Below the pieces are notes generated by a model. The model was not told the origin of the DNA. It saw nothing but the letters and a program-made list of their open reading frames with translations, and did no database searches. This document shows positions 1 through 13,500 of a stretch of DNA of 64,000 nt, piece after piece. Each line of letters opens with the position of its first letter. Positions within the stretch are counted from its first letter, which is position 1. The translations under genes were made by a program, and so were the position numbers. This DNA is from Rhodeus uyekii (lineage: Eukaryota > Chordata > Actinopteri > Cypriniformes > Acheilognathidae): NCBI GenBank assembly GCA_037043235.1, contig JAWRVZ010000074.1, forward strand, positions 2,069,501 through 2,133,500, given 5' to 3'.

Positions 1-531
1 CATTCAGATATATACAAAGTGCCCTGAGGAGGCATTCCCGCTTCTTTTCAACAGTTTCATTCTAAATAGAAAAAAGTAGCATCAACAACCATAATACAAA
101 CCTATTATACTTCTATAATTATGTGAAATGGGTGAAACTTTAACTATAAAAGTAGGCACATGTACAATGACCATTTACTTAAACATTATCAATGATTATA
201 CAATTAGTCAGTTACGGAGTACACAAGTAGGGCTGTCACCATAACCTATTTTTTGTTGGATGATATATTGCAACAAAATTATTTGCAATAAATTAAATTG
301 ACATTTTAAGACCAATTTATGCCACTGACTTCACAATGACAGTATAATGATAAAATAAACGCAAGCATACTCTTTCAAACAACAAAGAACATTTTATTCT
401 TGAGAATATTTAGATACTGGAATGAGAAATGTGAACTAATATCTTATCCTATTATAGATAAAAAAAAATAAAAAATACACCTTGGTTAACAAAAAAGTGC
501 TCAGTAACAAGTATTAGGACAAAAAGTAACA
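1..531. other. AT-rich DNA, possible 3' end of minus-strand transcript
   Basis: No coding region is seen here. On the minus strand a canonical AATAAA (plus-strand TTTATT at 393-398) lies about 135 bases beyond the stop codon of the zinc-finger frame at 532-825. It could be the poly(A) signal of that transcript. The rest is AT-rich and unassigned. Confidence 0.3.
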
Positions 532-832
532 TTAATGGTGATGCACGTTTATGTGACTGAAATATTCCTTATCATTGCCAAGTTCAGCGAATGCACAAAC
601 TTGACATCTGAATGTAGCCGATGATGTACGCTGAGATGAGTCTCTGTTATGGACTCTACAGAGGTGTGATCTAAGTGCATTCCATGACTTGAATGTACAT
701 GGACAACTAGTATATGGGCAAGGATATGGGTGCCTACACCCATATTGAGGATGTTTTAACCTATAATGTTTTAGTAACTGACATCTAGTTGAGGTCTTTG
801 AACCGCAGCCTTTACACTGCCACATTCAATAT
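532..832 (-). CDS. small C2H2 zinc-finger exon, fragment or short gene
   Basis: This minus-strand exon encodes 97 residues starting MWQCKGCGSK. The ATG is at 825-823, just inside an exon that follows a good acceptor (cttgttgcag, ending at 833). Three Cys/His units are visible: CKGCGSKTSTRCQLLKHYRLKH, CPYTSCPCTFKSWNALRSHLCRVH-like spacing, and CQVCAFAELGNDKEYFSHINVH. The HYRLKH and CPCTFKSW patterns recall a zinc-finger family that is multicopy in fish genomes and often reads into a much longer protein. Here the frame stops right after the third finger, so this may be a truncated copy. An upstream minus-strand exon may lie at 1153-1102. Function is not known; nucleic-acid binding is only inferred from the fingers. 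Confidence 0.55.
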
Positions 833-1101
833 CTGCAACAAGCACACACACCACCAAAAAAAACAAAATAGTGATTTTAGTTAAAGGAAAAACTTGACTC
901 GCAAATAATACAATTTAGAAGAGTTTTACAAGTAACATACCATATGACTTAAAATAATTTAAAACATTTATATAATCTGTTAAAAACTGAAATTATCAAT
1001 AGCAACTGATAAAAGTAAACAGAAACAAGCTACTAAGAACTTAGAAAAGAAATGGTCACACAAGAAACAGTATTTACATTAGTAGATGTTGCAGATCTTA
1101 C

Positions 1102-1153
1102 CTATTATGAGAAAAGCACCTTGGCAGGAACACAAAACACCATTCATTAAGGA
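1102..1153 (-). other. possible upstream exon of the zinc-finger transcript
   Basis: On the minus strand a segment is bordered by an acceptor-like caatttttcag and a strong donor GTAAGATCTG. It lies about 270 bases 5' of the zinc-finger exon and carries no long frame. It would be a non-coding or short leader exon. Only the splice-site pattern supports it. Confidence 0.3.
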
Positions 1154-3300
1154 CCTGAAAAATTGCAAAGGATAAAAACATAATTTGATAAAGATTGTGA
1201 AATTGAAATAATCTGAACTGAAAAACTACAAACAAATAAAATAATAACACTTTGTAATTTTTGTTTAAAGTATAATAATAAAAAAAAAAGCCGTGTTAAC
1301 TACTTAATTTTGACAGCATATTTTAGTTCAGTTTTAGTCGGGTGGACACCTAGTGGTTGCAGTTTCAACGGAGAATGACTGTAGCATTGTTTTTCAAATT
1401 AACAAGTATGTTAACTTAGTACGTTTCTTGAATATATCTGCAAACATAGTACTTTTATAGCATTAGAAATGTTGCTTCCAGGCGTTCAAGACATAAAAAA
1501 AAAAAAAAACGAATAACTAGAATAACTTTTAAAATGGCGTTAACACGGAGCAGTTTTTCCGTGAGCGGGAATGGAAAATGCATACCGAGCGGACTATTTT
1601 AGAACCCTTACAGTTGAGAGAACGTGCTTTCAATCCACTCTAGGATTTAATCACATCCCCCTTAGCAGGCTGAATACACCTCCACTTTTCAAATTTTAAT
1701 TAAGACATTTATTACACTATTTGAGAAATGTAATCCTAATTACAGCCTTAAAATTATGAAAAGTGAATATACCGGTAACGTTAAGACATTAAGGACAGAC
1801 AGGACAGGAACCCTGCAATTGACGGAAAAAAACGTCGTAGACTAGCTCCAGTTAACGAAAATCCATCGTAGCGACGGAGAACTTTAATCCATTAACTCTC
1901 TAATTACTTTTCTTTTCGCCCAAATAATATAAATATGCAGCGTACCAACCTGCGCCACGTGGGTAAGCTAGCATGCTAACTTCATGTCTAAGACGCTAGA
2001 ACTCTTTAAAACTAAAGCAGGCCAAAAAATAAAGAAATATCTCTTATTAGAATTAAAAAAGATCAATAATGGTGAAAAAACAAATATCCTCCTACCTTTA
2101 CCAGCTGTTGAAAATATACGACGTCCCTCTGTTAAACCCAATCGAAGAAATACTTTGGCACTGCAGGGCGTCACGCAGGTGTGCTGTGCAGAGAGTAAAA
2201 TATCTTTGCGCATGTGTGGTCTTCTTTCTTCTTCTTTCTTTTTTACTGGCGGTTGGCATCCAAACGCATGTGTGATCTGATGCTTCTTGCTCTTCTTGTT
2301 CTTTGGGATTTCATAGCAGTTGGCGTCGCACTATACTGCCACCCTCTGGATGTAAGAATTTTTTACTTAACATAAATGGTTTGTGTTTAGACAACTCGTT
2401 AGGATTTTGTAGAGTTAAGTTGAGACATAATTACGTGGACCTTAATAGAAAATAACATTTAAAGTCAACAAACACAATTATTATAAGTAAACTGAATATA
2501 CATATATTATGTCAAGTGCACAACCTTCCTTGTTCATTTTTTTGAGTGTGGTTCATGATGTCATCTACCATGACGTACATTCTCTCACGATAGTTCAAGC
2601 GTTTCGATGCAGTGCGAGTTCCCTTAACAGGGAATTATATATCAGATATAGACATATGTATGTCAGATAAATATCCCTTGTTTGAAATATTACTTTAATC
2701 TTATTTCAAATTATTGATATGAAAATAACTCTATTCTACTGTATAGAAAATGTATACATTTTAATACACAAGATTAACATATGATGAAAACATTATTTTA
2801 ATTTTTAATGTTTGCTGGACAAAAGACTATAAACATCATCATGGGTCTGAACTGGGTGGCACACTTCACTGGGAGACTATGAGAATAATTTGATAACAAA
2901 TATCTGATTGTTTATTGGACAGAATTGCTTTTTAATCTATGTATTTGTACATTGACAACCTTTAAAATGTAGACAATAAGTTGAAAACAAAATGTTCAAT
3001 GATAAAATAAGTGTGCATACTAGGATGAAGCCAGTTTTGATTGCGAGTTTGCTAAAACATTACCCAATAGATTGCGTCAGTGGAATTGATTTCTGTGGCA
3101 ACACGCAATTATTGACATGAATTGTTATGAATTAGACCAGGTGATGTGTTAAATTTCCTCACCCCCAAATATAAAAAAGATTTAGGGTTTGTTTAGTGAC
3201 ATCTGTGCCTCCCCTCTCATAGAACATCTTTACTGTACATCTACTGTACATAAAGCATAATCTCACCTCCCCTTTGGCTCGCGAGTACCAAACTAGACTA
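1154..3300. other. intergenic region between zinc-finger fragment and hivep3
   Basis: The short frames at 1968-2280 have no recognisable domain and overlap on both strands, so they are taken as chance. Around 2240-2345 there is a repeat-like stretch with the wording ggcggttggcatcc and gcagttggcgtcgc, ending in a segment typical of fish interspersed repeats. Nothing else is supported. Confidence 0.3.
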
Positions 3301-3443
3301 CGGCAGCTCATTCATACATTCAGCCTCTCTCTCTCACTGTCTCTCTCACTATGACTCACTCGCTCTCAGCCTTGCAGCCTTCACTCAAACCCTGACTGCT
3401 TTCACATATTAGCAGGGCTGAAGAGGAAACCTGCAGCTTCCAG
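3230..3443 (+). promoter_or_regulatory. possible promoter and non-coding first exon of hivep3
   Basis: A pyrimidine-rich leader-like stretch (CTCTCTCTCACTGTCTCTCT, 3326 onward) leads into a clean donor, TTCCAG|GTAAAAAA, with the exon ending at 3443. This would suit a non-coding first exon spliced to an acceptor near 6347. There is no CpG island and no strong TATA box. It is inferred from context and splice signals only. Confidence 0.3.
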
Positions 3444-6347
3444 GTAAAAAAATGAATATTACTAGTCTAATCTGCTTGATTACAAGATGTAAAACACATC
3501 GACTTCTGTAGAGGTCACATTTACAAGATCTTGATGCTGCTGATCTTAAAGCGTTCTCAGCTATTGTTATGGTTTGTATTATGTGTTATGCTGAATTGTG
3601 AGAGTTATATGTCTGGTCGCACAGTATGTATCAACTGACATTGAGTATGGGAGGCTGTGTGCTGCCTGTAGTGAACTGTGTGTGTGTGTGTGTTTCAAAT
3701 GGCTGCCAGTACAGAAGGCAAGCAAAATAGAATGAATGGACTGACTGTACTGCGTATGTGTCCTCCTCTACGCTGCTGCCGTATGAATGAGACTCAGGGC
3801 GGATGGATGCGGGGGGTGGCCCAGGGCTCTTTCATTGAGGGGAGGGGAAATTTAAATTCTGGGAGATGGACGTGAACAGTATAGATGAAGTGATTGGAAT
3901 TGAGCTGATTGTTTGCTAATGTGATAAGTGTAAGGTGTACAGAAGAGTTGCATAAGAAAGGCAAAAGATTGCTTATCTAGAATGTCTGACGCAGGTGTTT
4001 AGCATCAACAGATTCAGAATGACTGCAGAGTGTAGATGTTTGTGTATTTTATGTCTGCATGAGTAATGTTTATGTAACGTGAAGTTATCCAGTAACTGCA
4101 GACAGAGCAATGTTGCTCTGACATCTCAGAATTTTCTCCAATATTGTTAAAATATAGTTTTTATCTCGTCTTGATCCTTTTAACTCAGTGACCACATATG
4201 CGGGCATTTTAAGGATTTATTTATTATTTTATAGAACTACAATAGTGCAATAGCTTTTATAACCCTGAGATGATAATTTGTCATTTAAAATTAAAGTAAT
4301 CCTATTATTGTTATATATTTATTTATTTCCATTAATCTTTTAAAATGTTAACGTAAATTGATTTATTTCATTATGTGGAAAATAAGTACTAGATTCTGAA
4401 ATTGTTTTTCCTTGTCCATCACCTCTATAGAGAGATGGGGATTTTTGGAGGGAAGGGGGGCACCTTGGCTTGTCAAGCGCTCACTCCGTAGTCAGGGAGG
4501 ATGCTGGGAGATAAATTTAGCCCTCCAGCTTTGCTTCCATCTGCCATTGCATGGTTTAGGGCCGTTGCTATAGGAACCACCATGGGTGCCCATTAGTGAG
4601 CGCAAGGAAATTTTGGCGAGGTTTCTTAAATGTATTTAAACAACATATTTTAGATTTGGTTAAGTACAGTGTGAAGCTTATGTTTTGTGTGTTTGTGGTT
4701 TTAAAGTGAACAGAGCTTTATTCCCAGTTTCTAACTATCTGAGCCTGGCAGGGTTATGCTGTGGTTTGATAAGATTCATCATTGACCTTTTACCCCAGTG
4801 ACCATACACAGTGTAGCTGGATGATTGTCTTTGTCACATACAGTATGGAGTGGTTTCAGCACAATCATTGTCCATGGTTTTTCCCTTTTGCTGGCACAAT
4901 CCCTTTACATATACATTTCGTCTGTGGTCTAGGAGAACATCGTATTTTGAGTTAATTACCTGCAGAGATTTTATGAGTTCACCACAAAAGACTTCCTTGT
5001 GTGTTTCAAGTTAAATTCTAATCCTGTCTCTTAATCAAGAACATATTTGGAAAAACAGCTCAGAGTCAAGTACAAGTTTGGAAAAACAGCTCAGATCAGT
5101 CTCTCTGTATAAGCTATATATGTAGTTTGAATACAGAATTATGGAACAGTTATAGAACTGTGTTTGAGCTAAAATGAGTCATTATCATATGCCATGCAGT
5201 CTGTGATTCAAGGTCGCCAGTGTTTTTGAGTGGGAGGACGGAACAGGTGGTTCTAGAGAAATGAATGCTTGCTTGACTCACATCCAAGTCCAGACAACCA
5301 CCATGTTTTAGGCCTCCTACACTATCCGTCCGACCTACTTATATTCATCAAACCTAACAAACCACGAGCCATAGAATGACACAGAAACACAACCCTGGCA
5401 GTTTTATGTTACTTTGCTTAAAACCGAGGTGCTGATGTGTTACAAAAAATATATATTTATTCAGGATTCCAATGCTATCACCTAAATTTCCATTACTCAA
5501 ATATGTTGGGTGATTTAATATATTTGTCACCTGTCAGATTATCTGCTCTCCACAATACTTCTTAAATACTAATTCTTAAATCATACACTAATCAATATGT
5601 TCTGTTTTTACTATAATTGGAAGCCTGTGATCACTTAGAGTTGGATTCACACAAGCATTGTGCTGGAATGTATAGTTGGCAGGGATTTTGATATGTACCA
5701 GCAGGATCTCCTGTGATTCCACACCTTACCTCCCCCTAAAGCAAAGCGTGGGTGCCAATACCAGCTGGTCAGTGAGTGGGATGCCTAATTCCTTATTGTG
5801 TTGTAGTGAAAGTAGTGTCAGAGTCAGTGAGTGTTGTCTTAAATTGTGCTTTTGTTAAGATTAGACAAGAACGTGTAGTCTTCACTCTTTGTTGCATACA
5901 AAAAAACAAAAAAAAATTATTTAAGCAATACTATTTTTATATCTGCACGTGCGTGTACACAGATACTTTAGTGTTACTCCAGTTGTGTGTCCAGTTAGAC
6001 AGTAAAAAAAAAATTGTTACAGTATGTGTTAGCTACGATCCTATTAGATGTAGTTCATTAAGTGATTTATTGATTTCAGAAGTTTTGGTCCTTTCGTACC
6101 AAGTGAGTAAAAAATATATGTAGCATGCCAGTCTTTCTGTATTATTGGAAATACCAAGTATTTGTCTGACTGGCAAATGCTTTCAAATGCTTACATATTT
6201 ATTTTGTTTGCATACTCTTTGTGCTCTGGAAGCTTTGAGCATCACTACACACATGAATATATGGTGTGTTTTGTATGATATTCTGTCAGCAATCATAATG
6301 TTTAATTGACAGTCTGACTAATTCTGTTACCTTCTGGTATTTCCCAG
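3444..6347. other. probable 5' intron of hivep3
   Basis: There is no gene in this stretch. It holds a short TG microsatellite (about 3676-3693) and a GC-richer block at about 4430-4640 unlike its AT-rich surroundings. A short tandem duplication of the phrase ggaaaaacagctcaga sits near 5050-5095. Short frames at 3678-3875 and 5676-6123 lack any domain and run into low-complexity sequence. Confidence 0.3.
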
Positions 6348-6723
6348 AATTTGATTCTCTGAAGTGGATCATCATCTGAACCAGGCAGAACATAAAGCAT
6401 CTGCAGAACACAGGGACTTGAGAACCAGACAGGGCACTCATTGAAAAAAATCGCTGCCATGGATTTCCAAGGACAAGAATGGACAAGAAACAGAAGACGC
6501 AGAATTATCTGTAACTGAAAAAGGTTATAGTGGTATAAAATTAATTTGAAGAAGATTCTCCTATTAAATAATAATGTATAGAAAATGCTCCAGTTGTGAA
6601 AAATATGTACAAGCCATGCATATGTTGAATGACAAAGAGTATTAAGTGATGCTCTGAATTAATTAAATCAATTGGTCATTCAAAGTCTGGAATAAATAGT
6701 ATTTCAGGCTTTCATCCCATTTT
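6348..6723 (+). other. hivep3: 5' UTR part of the main hivep3 exon
   Basis: A pyrimidine-rich acceptor (ctggtatttcccag, ending at 6347) opens an exon that would run without interruption into the start codon at 6724. The leader holds several upstream ATGs, for example within 6457-6482. Such leaders can lower translation, but that is inference. Confidence 0.4.
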
Positions 6724-9700
6724 ATGGAGGCCTCGCATAGCCAGCTGACCACAGGGGAGCAATCTGGAGGTTTAGAAAAGCAGAATGAGACTCCAGTGGA
6801 CAGCCCCCAGCCACATCCAGCCCCACAGTATCATGAACAGAACAAGGTTGCTACCCAGCAGCATCATGCACAACAACAAAAACGTATTAATCTCGAGAGA
6901 AAGCGTCTCAGATTACAGAAGAAAACTGCTCGGGAGACAGACTCTGTTGCAGAGGGAAAGACACCAAGAGCATCTGGTAGTTCTGAATATCTTGATGATG
7001 ACATTAAACAGCTTAGTGAAATGCCATCTGGAGCTTCATCTTCAGCAGTATCAGATACACCATCCTGTTCCATGGATGAGGCCCTAGAAGGTACACCTCG
7101 ACAAAAACGTGAGCGTAAACCTCAAAAGCCTGGAAAGTATGTGTGCTCATACTGTGGTCGTGCTTGTGCCAAGCCCAGTGTGCTTCAGAAACACATTCGT
7201 TCCCACACTGGAGAGAGACCTTACCCATGTGCACCATGTGGGTTTTCCTTCAAGACTAAAAGTAACCTGTACAAGCACCGAAAGTCACATACTCATAGGG
7301 TGAAAGCTGGTCTGGCTGCAGACAGGGAGGGACCAAGCATAAGTTGTTCAGAGGAGCCACTTACAGAGTCAGATGAAGAAAGCCAACCATCTTCCTTTTT
7401 AGAAAAACAAAGGATGTCCTTTCAAAAGCAAAATACTACAGAAAAATCCTCTGAGGGACAGTTAAAAGGTACAGAGGAGTCAAATGCAGTTAAAAAGAGA
7501 CTTGCGATGAGACTTAGCAGAGGAAGACGTACACCTATAGGATCATCTGATGAAACATCCTCATCATTTGTTCTAAGTAGCAAAGGTAGCACAGAGTCAG
7601 GCTATTTTTCTCGATCTGAGAGCACAGAAATCTCTCAAGATAGTCCACCAAACACAAGTGCCAAAAGCTATGCAGAGGTCATCCTTGGAAAGTTTGGCCG
7701 CCTTGGTCAATTACAAAGGACTGCTCATCAGCAACACATCCATCCTACTGGGCAAGAAAGTAAAAGAATTCCATTCTCTGTGCCTAAAAAGCAAGTTATT
7801 GACCACATAACAAAACTAATCACCATCAATGAGGCTGTGGTAGACACCAGTAAGATTGATAGTGTCAAACCAAGAAGGTTCTCACTCTCTAGGAGAAGCA
7901 GCACAGAACTGAAGACAGCCACTTCTAAAGAGCCCTTTCTTCACAGTCCAAAAGAAATAGATGTGACTACAAAGAGCAGTGGTTCCATTACTCTTGGTGT
8001 ACCTTGTGAGAAATTTCAGCACCATTCTCTCAGTATGCAACAAACTGACTCAGCATCAACTGCTCCTCTTCTGAGAAGTCACTCCATGCCCTCAGATGCA
8101 AGTGTTAGTGATGCGTCTGAAACATCTCTTAGTCTTCGCCTTAGCCAATCCTTTGATGACCAGCAATCAGTTCAGAATCGGCGTCATGGTATGCTAAGAC
8201 GCCAGCCTGCCATTGAATTGCCCATCGGTGCTGAAATTACCATAGATGAAAATCTCTATTCCAGCTCATCATTTCATCCTTTGGTCCCTGCAGTACCTGA
8301 TCTCAGCCAGAAACAAGAGCCACTTGAGTGTGATGCATGTGGTATAACTTTTAATGACTTGGAGAGATTTCAAACACACAAGCAACACTGCTGCACGGGT
8401 CATATTTCTCAACAAACTGATATTCCAGTCTATCAAGTGGAAGAACACACAAAAACGTTCACAACTCGTTCTGGTACTTTTGCATTTAGAAAAAGAAGAA
8501 AAGAAGAGAGTATCGAACTTGACGATACTTCTTTACCTTCAGTTTCTTATATATCACTCAAAGGATATACAGCATCTTGTGAACGGCCTATTAAAGGGAC
8601 CATTGAATTAGGCCAAGAAGATGCCACAGAATGTGCTTTGAAAGGAATATCTGTCATACAGCATACAAGTTCATTTGAGAAACATGATAGTACTTTAAAA
8701 AAACCTGGACCAGAAGAGGTCTCTCACTCTCGTGATGTCTCCCACTGTTCTCCTTGCTCACAATCTCCTTGCTCAAAATCTAAGGGGCAGACAACTAAAC
8801 CATACTTCCGTAAACTTGTACGGCAACACAATGTCCAAGTGCCAGAGATTTTGGTCACTGAAGATTCAAACACCAACACCATGACAGTATCACCTCCACC
8901 AATCGTCCCTAACATAAAAGATGCTGAAAAGGTCAGTGAGTTCCAATGGCCCCAAAGAAGTCCAACTTTGGCCCAACTTCCAATTGAGAAGTTACCACCT
9001 AAAAAGAAACGTCTCCGTCTTGCAGAAGCTGCCCAGTCATCAGGAGACTCAAGCTTCGAATCAATGTCCCTCCCTCACAGTCCAAGCCAAGACAGTTGTG
9101 TGTCTCATACCTCTAGTCGATCAACTTCATTTGAAGAGGCTTGCAAAGCTGATACAGACATGACACCAACTAGGAGATCAAGAGCCACTCATACTTTGAC
9201 AATTCCCACAAATTCTCACAGAGAAATTAGGCGATCTGCATCTGAGCAGGCACCCCATGTTCCTCAACATGTTAATCTTATTAAGGAAACTCGCAGTAAG
9301 TCATTTGACTACAGCAGTTTGTCTCCAGATCGGACTCCTGCAGGATGGAAAGAAAGACGAAAATGCCTTCTAATGAGGCATAGTGCAGTGAGGGAACCTG
9401 AGGAGGAGGAACAATCATATAAAGTCTGCAATGCTAGTTCTCCAAATCAAAGGACTAGCACATCACCTAGCAATAGCCCAGGCATCTCTTACAGTCCAAC
9501 CACCACCCATATTGTTTCTTTAAGCAATACCGTACACTCATTTAGTGAGAAGCCGATAATGCAATCACATGATGTTTTATCAGAGAATACCCAACAGAAT
9601 GTGTTGCAGTTACACCCACTGACTCATACTAACCAGCCCACGGCAATGGGAAGTCTGCTTTGTCCATCAGGTGCTGCCAGAGCTCATTATTCTTCAATGT

Positions 9701-10533
9701 CGACTGGACTCAAGCTTGAAATTCCAATGGAAAATGACTTGGAGATTTCTGACAGAAGGGTCAACCAACCATACCTTACTCATTATCGCCACCATCAGAA
9801 TCTAGGTTTTGATGTTACTTCAAACACAGAGCTAGTGAGACCTTTACCAGTCCAGACAATTCCAGTCCGTCTTAATTCACACCTTCCACACCATGCAGGC
9901 TCTATTTATACTACAGTTTCACAAACATTTTCCTCAAGTCCTCAGGAACCTTGTTGCTCTGGAGTCAGTTCAGTTATAGTGGCCTCAAAGTTTGAAATCA
10001 TGGACCAACAATCAATATCTGATGGATACAAATCAGTAAGTGCTGGAGCAACCAAACGGGTACTATCCCCCACAAGCAGTGAGGAGCTCAGCCTAGAAAG
10101 TGAGCAACAGCAGAAACGGGTGAAAGAGGACGAGAACAACCAGGAAAATGAAAAGGGAAATGATGAAGTTGTGATTGAATGCAAGAAGGATGAAAGACTG
10201 GGTGAGCAAAGTGTCATCTTACCAACAGAACAAAAAGAACCACCATTTCTGACTCTTAACACTAACCTTAATATTAGCTGGTGCTATCTAAACTACATAA
10301 AGCCCAATCCATCTATACAGAGTGAACAACAAAACTCAGTCTATTCTTCATGGTGTACAAGTACCCGCAATCCAAACCCTCCTGGCCTGACAAGCAAGGA
10401 AATGCTAGCACTGTTGCACTGCAGGCAGAGACTAGAACCACTCATCTACACCATGGCAGCCATGTCACCCTCTCTGGACAGGAAACAAGATACACCTGGA
10501 TCCCAAAAGCCTGAGGTGACTGAGGTGACTGAG
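6724..10533 (+). CDS. hivep3: hivep3 large coding exon with ZAS-N fingers
   Basis: This 3,810-nt exon encodes residues 1-1270, as expected for the giant exon of HIVEP genes. The start is the first in-frame ATG after the leader. The two N-terminal fingers read CSYC...H157...H161 and CAPC...H185...H189, with the invariant TGERPYPC linker. Then come Ser/Thr-rich low-complexity segments, the lone C2HC finger and the basic KKKRLRLAE stretch, a likely nuclear localisation signal. The exon ends at GAG|GTAAAT (donor at 10534). If the donor is not used, the frame continues 18 codons and stops at 10585-10587. Confidence 0.88.
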
Positions 10534-13500
10534 GTAAATGTAACAACTCTTGCATCGATCAAATCTATTATTTCTGCCCTGCTTTGAAATTTACCGTAAG
10601 CTTGTAGCTGTGTTTTGGCACGTTAGCTGGTTTTCTAGATGCTCCAAGCTGGTCATTACTTGGTTAACCAGCTACCCCAAAACAGCTTGACCAATTTAAA
10701 ATTAAATTTTGAGTAGAGATAAATTTCACATCCTGAAATGTGCTAGCTGACATTGATTTTATTAAATTGAGTGATTATATTTTTTTAGCTTAGTATTTTA
10801 CAAAGCATAGGAGGGTTTAAGTAATACAAAAGGTTAGTGACTTGCAAATCTAACAATTAGCTTCACAGCCCCCACTTCATTAAAATGTAATTAAACTTAG
10901 TCTTCACAAGACAACATAAGGTTTTATTTCTACAAAGTTTAAAATTATGACCCCCCCCCCCATCCCTATCTCCCTGGGGACTCTGAATAGGTTTAGTGAA
11001 CTTGCCCGTGTCTCTCTCTCTTGAGTGTAGGTACATGTCACTCAGCCCACAGAACCGAAAGAAGCCCAGCAAGCTGAGTTGACAGAGGTAGAAAAGAAAA
11101 CAACGGTGGAGAAGGAGGACCAACAATCTACCTCCAAGTACAGTTCACGGGTACAGATTTGTGAGGGAGGGTAAGTCATAATAATACTTGCATAAATATA
11201 ACAAAACGAAAGTATGCGAGCATAATGAATGTAGATTTGCAGTATATCTTTGTTACTGTGTTTGCAAGGCAGCATTGTATAGATATAGTTTTATTTTGTT
11301 GCTTTTCTTCACATTTTTCTTCAAGAAATTCAGATCAAACCTTCATTTAAGCTTTGTTTTGAGGATACTTTTATTCTTATGTTTACAGTCTTTGTGGTAT
11401 CTATTTTTGATTTTCTAAAAATTATCCTTTTAAAATGTAATATTAAAAGTACAGTTTTTCTCAGTCACTTTAGTGCATTTTTCAGATCACAACTGAAATT
11501 CTAAAAACTACTTGTTCAACCTCCACGTCATCTTGTCAAATGCTTTGGTTAAGTCATGCAATTGGTTATTTACAATTGTCTGCTGTTTCCTACATTATTA
11601 ATTGTTTATTTCACGTTGATCAAAATGCATCCTACTGGTCCTCTTTTGAATATTCAACTCAAAACATCTATGCATTACTTCCTTGTCATTCAATTCAAAA
11701 TGGATAAACTAGATGTCATAAAGAATATTTCTATCAGAACTTTTTTTTGTAAACATCCTGAATTGACTGAATTGCAGTGGAGAATTTAAAATTTCACTAC
11801 TGAAAGGGCTAGATCAGCCAATGATCAACCAGTTCTCTAAAATAACTCAGACGGGCATCTCATTTGATGCAGCTTGTAGACAGACATATGTAGACAGAGC
11901 ACAGCAAAGTGTTAAAAATTTGGTCAGTGAAAAAGCAATAAGGAAGCAGTCAATTTTGACTGTCTTGTTTGTGATGAATGACACAAGGACTTAGCATTTT
12001 TTATTCTGATGGCACTGATATGTTAATTGAAATAAATACTTTTGAGAAATGAACGAAGTATTTTGAGCAAGTTACAGGCTTTTTCATATAATCCATTGTG
12101 TGGAGCTATTTGTACAAATTGTTTTGAAATATGCACTTACTGGGGCATATTCTTCGTACGTCGCTAACTCACTTAGCTGGATTTGATTGTTAGCGATTTC
12201 GCATGATCTTGGATTACTTGGTTCTTTAAAGCTCATCCTCGACTTGCTGTCACAGCAACAGGTCCGTTAGTTTAAACCTGCTCGGGAGCACGCTTACTTC
12301 ATGTTAGCAGGATTAGATCACGGCTTTATAAGCGGAGGTGATATGGGAAGTTTGCTGCAGCCATGTCCTGTCCGTTTTTATGAGAGAAAACTGTTGCTGA
12401 AGGTGCAAGAATAATTCGGAGAGCTTTCAGGATTAAGCGCATATTGCAGGATAGACAGGATCCGTTAGCAGAGTGGAACAGTATTTTGTTGGAAAGAGAT
12501 CGTTTTTCACATGAGGGTATTATTTATCTAGTTAATTTGTTGGATCCTTATGTAAAAAGTTTGACTCGTCGTAGTTGGGCGTTAACAGCTCAAACTGTGT
12601 GTATTGCCTTGCGCTACTTTACAAGTGGCACGTTCCTTTACAATGTTGGAGATGCGGAGATCACTGTGAAAAATGCTGTCTGTCGTGCCATTCGCAAAGT
12701 TTACCTGGCACTCAAGCAGTTTTGTGTGTTTTTGTGGTTTTTCCAAGCCATTTAAGACCCCAAGTTGTTAAAGAGAGCTTTTCCGCTATTGCAGGTACAT
12801 TATAATGGATCATAGAGATTATGAAATCATGACCATGGGTTCACAGTATAAATGTGCAGGTGAGATTCTTTACATTCAGTCTTTACAGTCTGGTAAATAT
12901 CCAAGGGAATTCAGTTATAATACAAATCTCTGAGATGGTGTGAGACTATGTACCACATAAGCAAAATGGCCAGGCTCTGTGCACGACTCAAGAATTTTTA
13001 GAGAGTCAGCGTTATGCACATTATTTGAACGTGGTAAGTTAAAGACTTTTCACACTTACTGGTTTACTAATTTTGAGCCTAACAGAACTGCATTTTTCTA
13101 TTATATAGGTGACTACGATGGGATCCTGCTAGGGGACAGGGGTTATTATTAGTATTTCATGACACCATCCCCTTACCCCAACCCTGGTCCACAGGCCCAT
13201 TATAATGCAGCTTTAGCCAGGACAAGAGCACGCTTGAAATGACCTTTTTGGCAACTAAAGGGAAGATTTCAGTGTCTGAAAAGTTTGAGGGTTGCACCTG
13301 ACAGGGCATGCAACATTATTGTTTAACATTATAAATTTAATTTGTCTGCAACTTTTTGCCAGCTCTCTCCTGGCTTTTGCAGCCTTTGAAGTGTTCCCTT
13401 GTGTTTTAATTAAACACTGAAATTCGGCGAAGCCCTCGAGCAAGAGTTCTTGCTCCGCCGAGGAATACTGTGCGCACTCTTTTGCCATGCTCACTGACAA

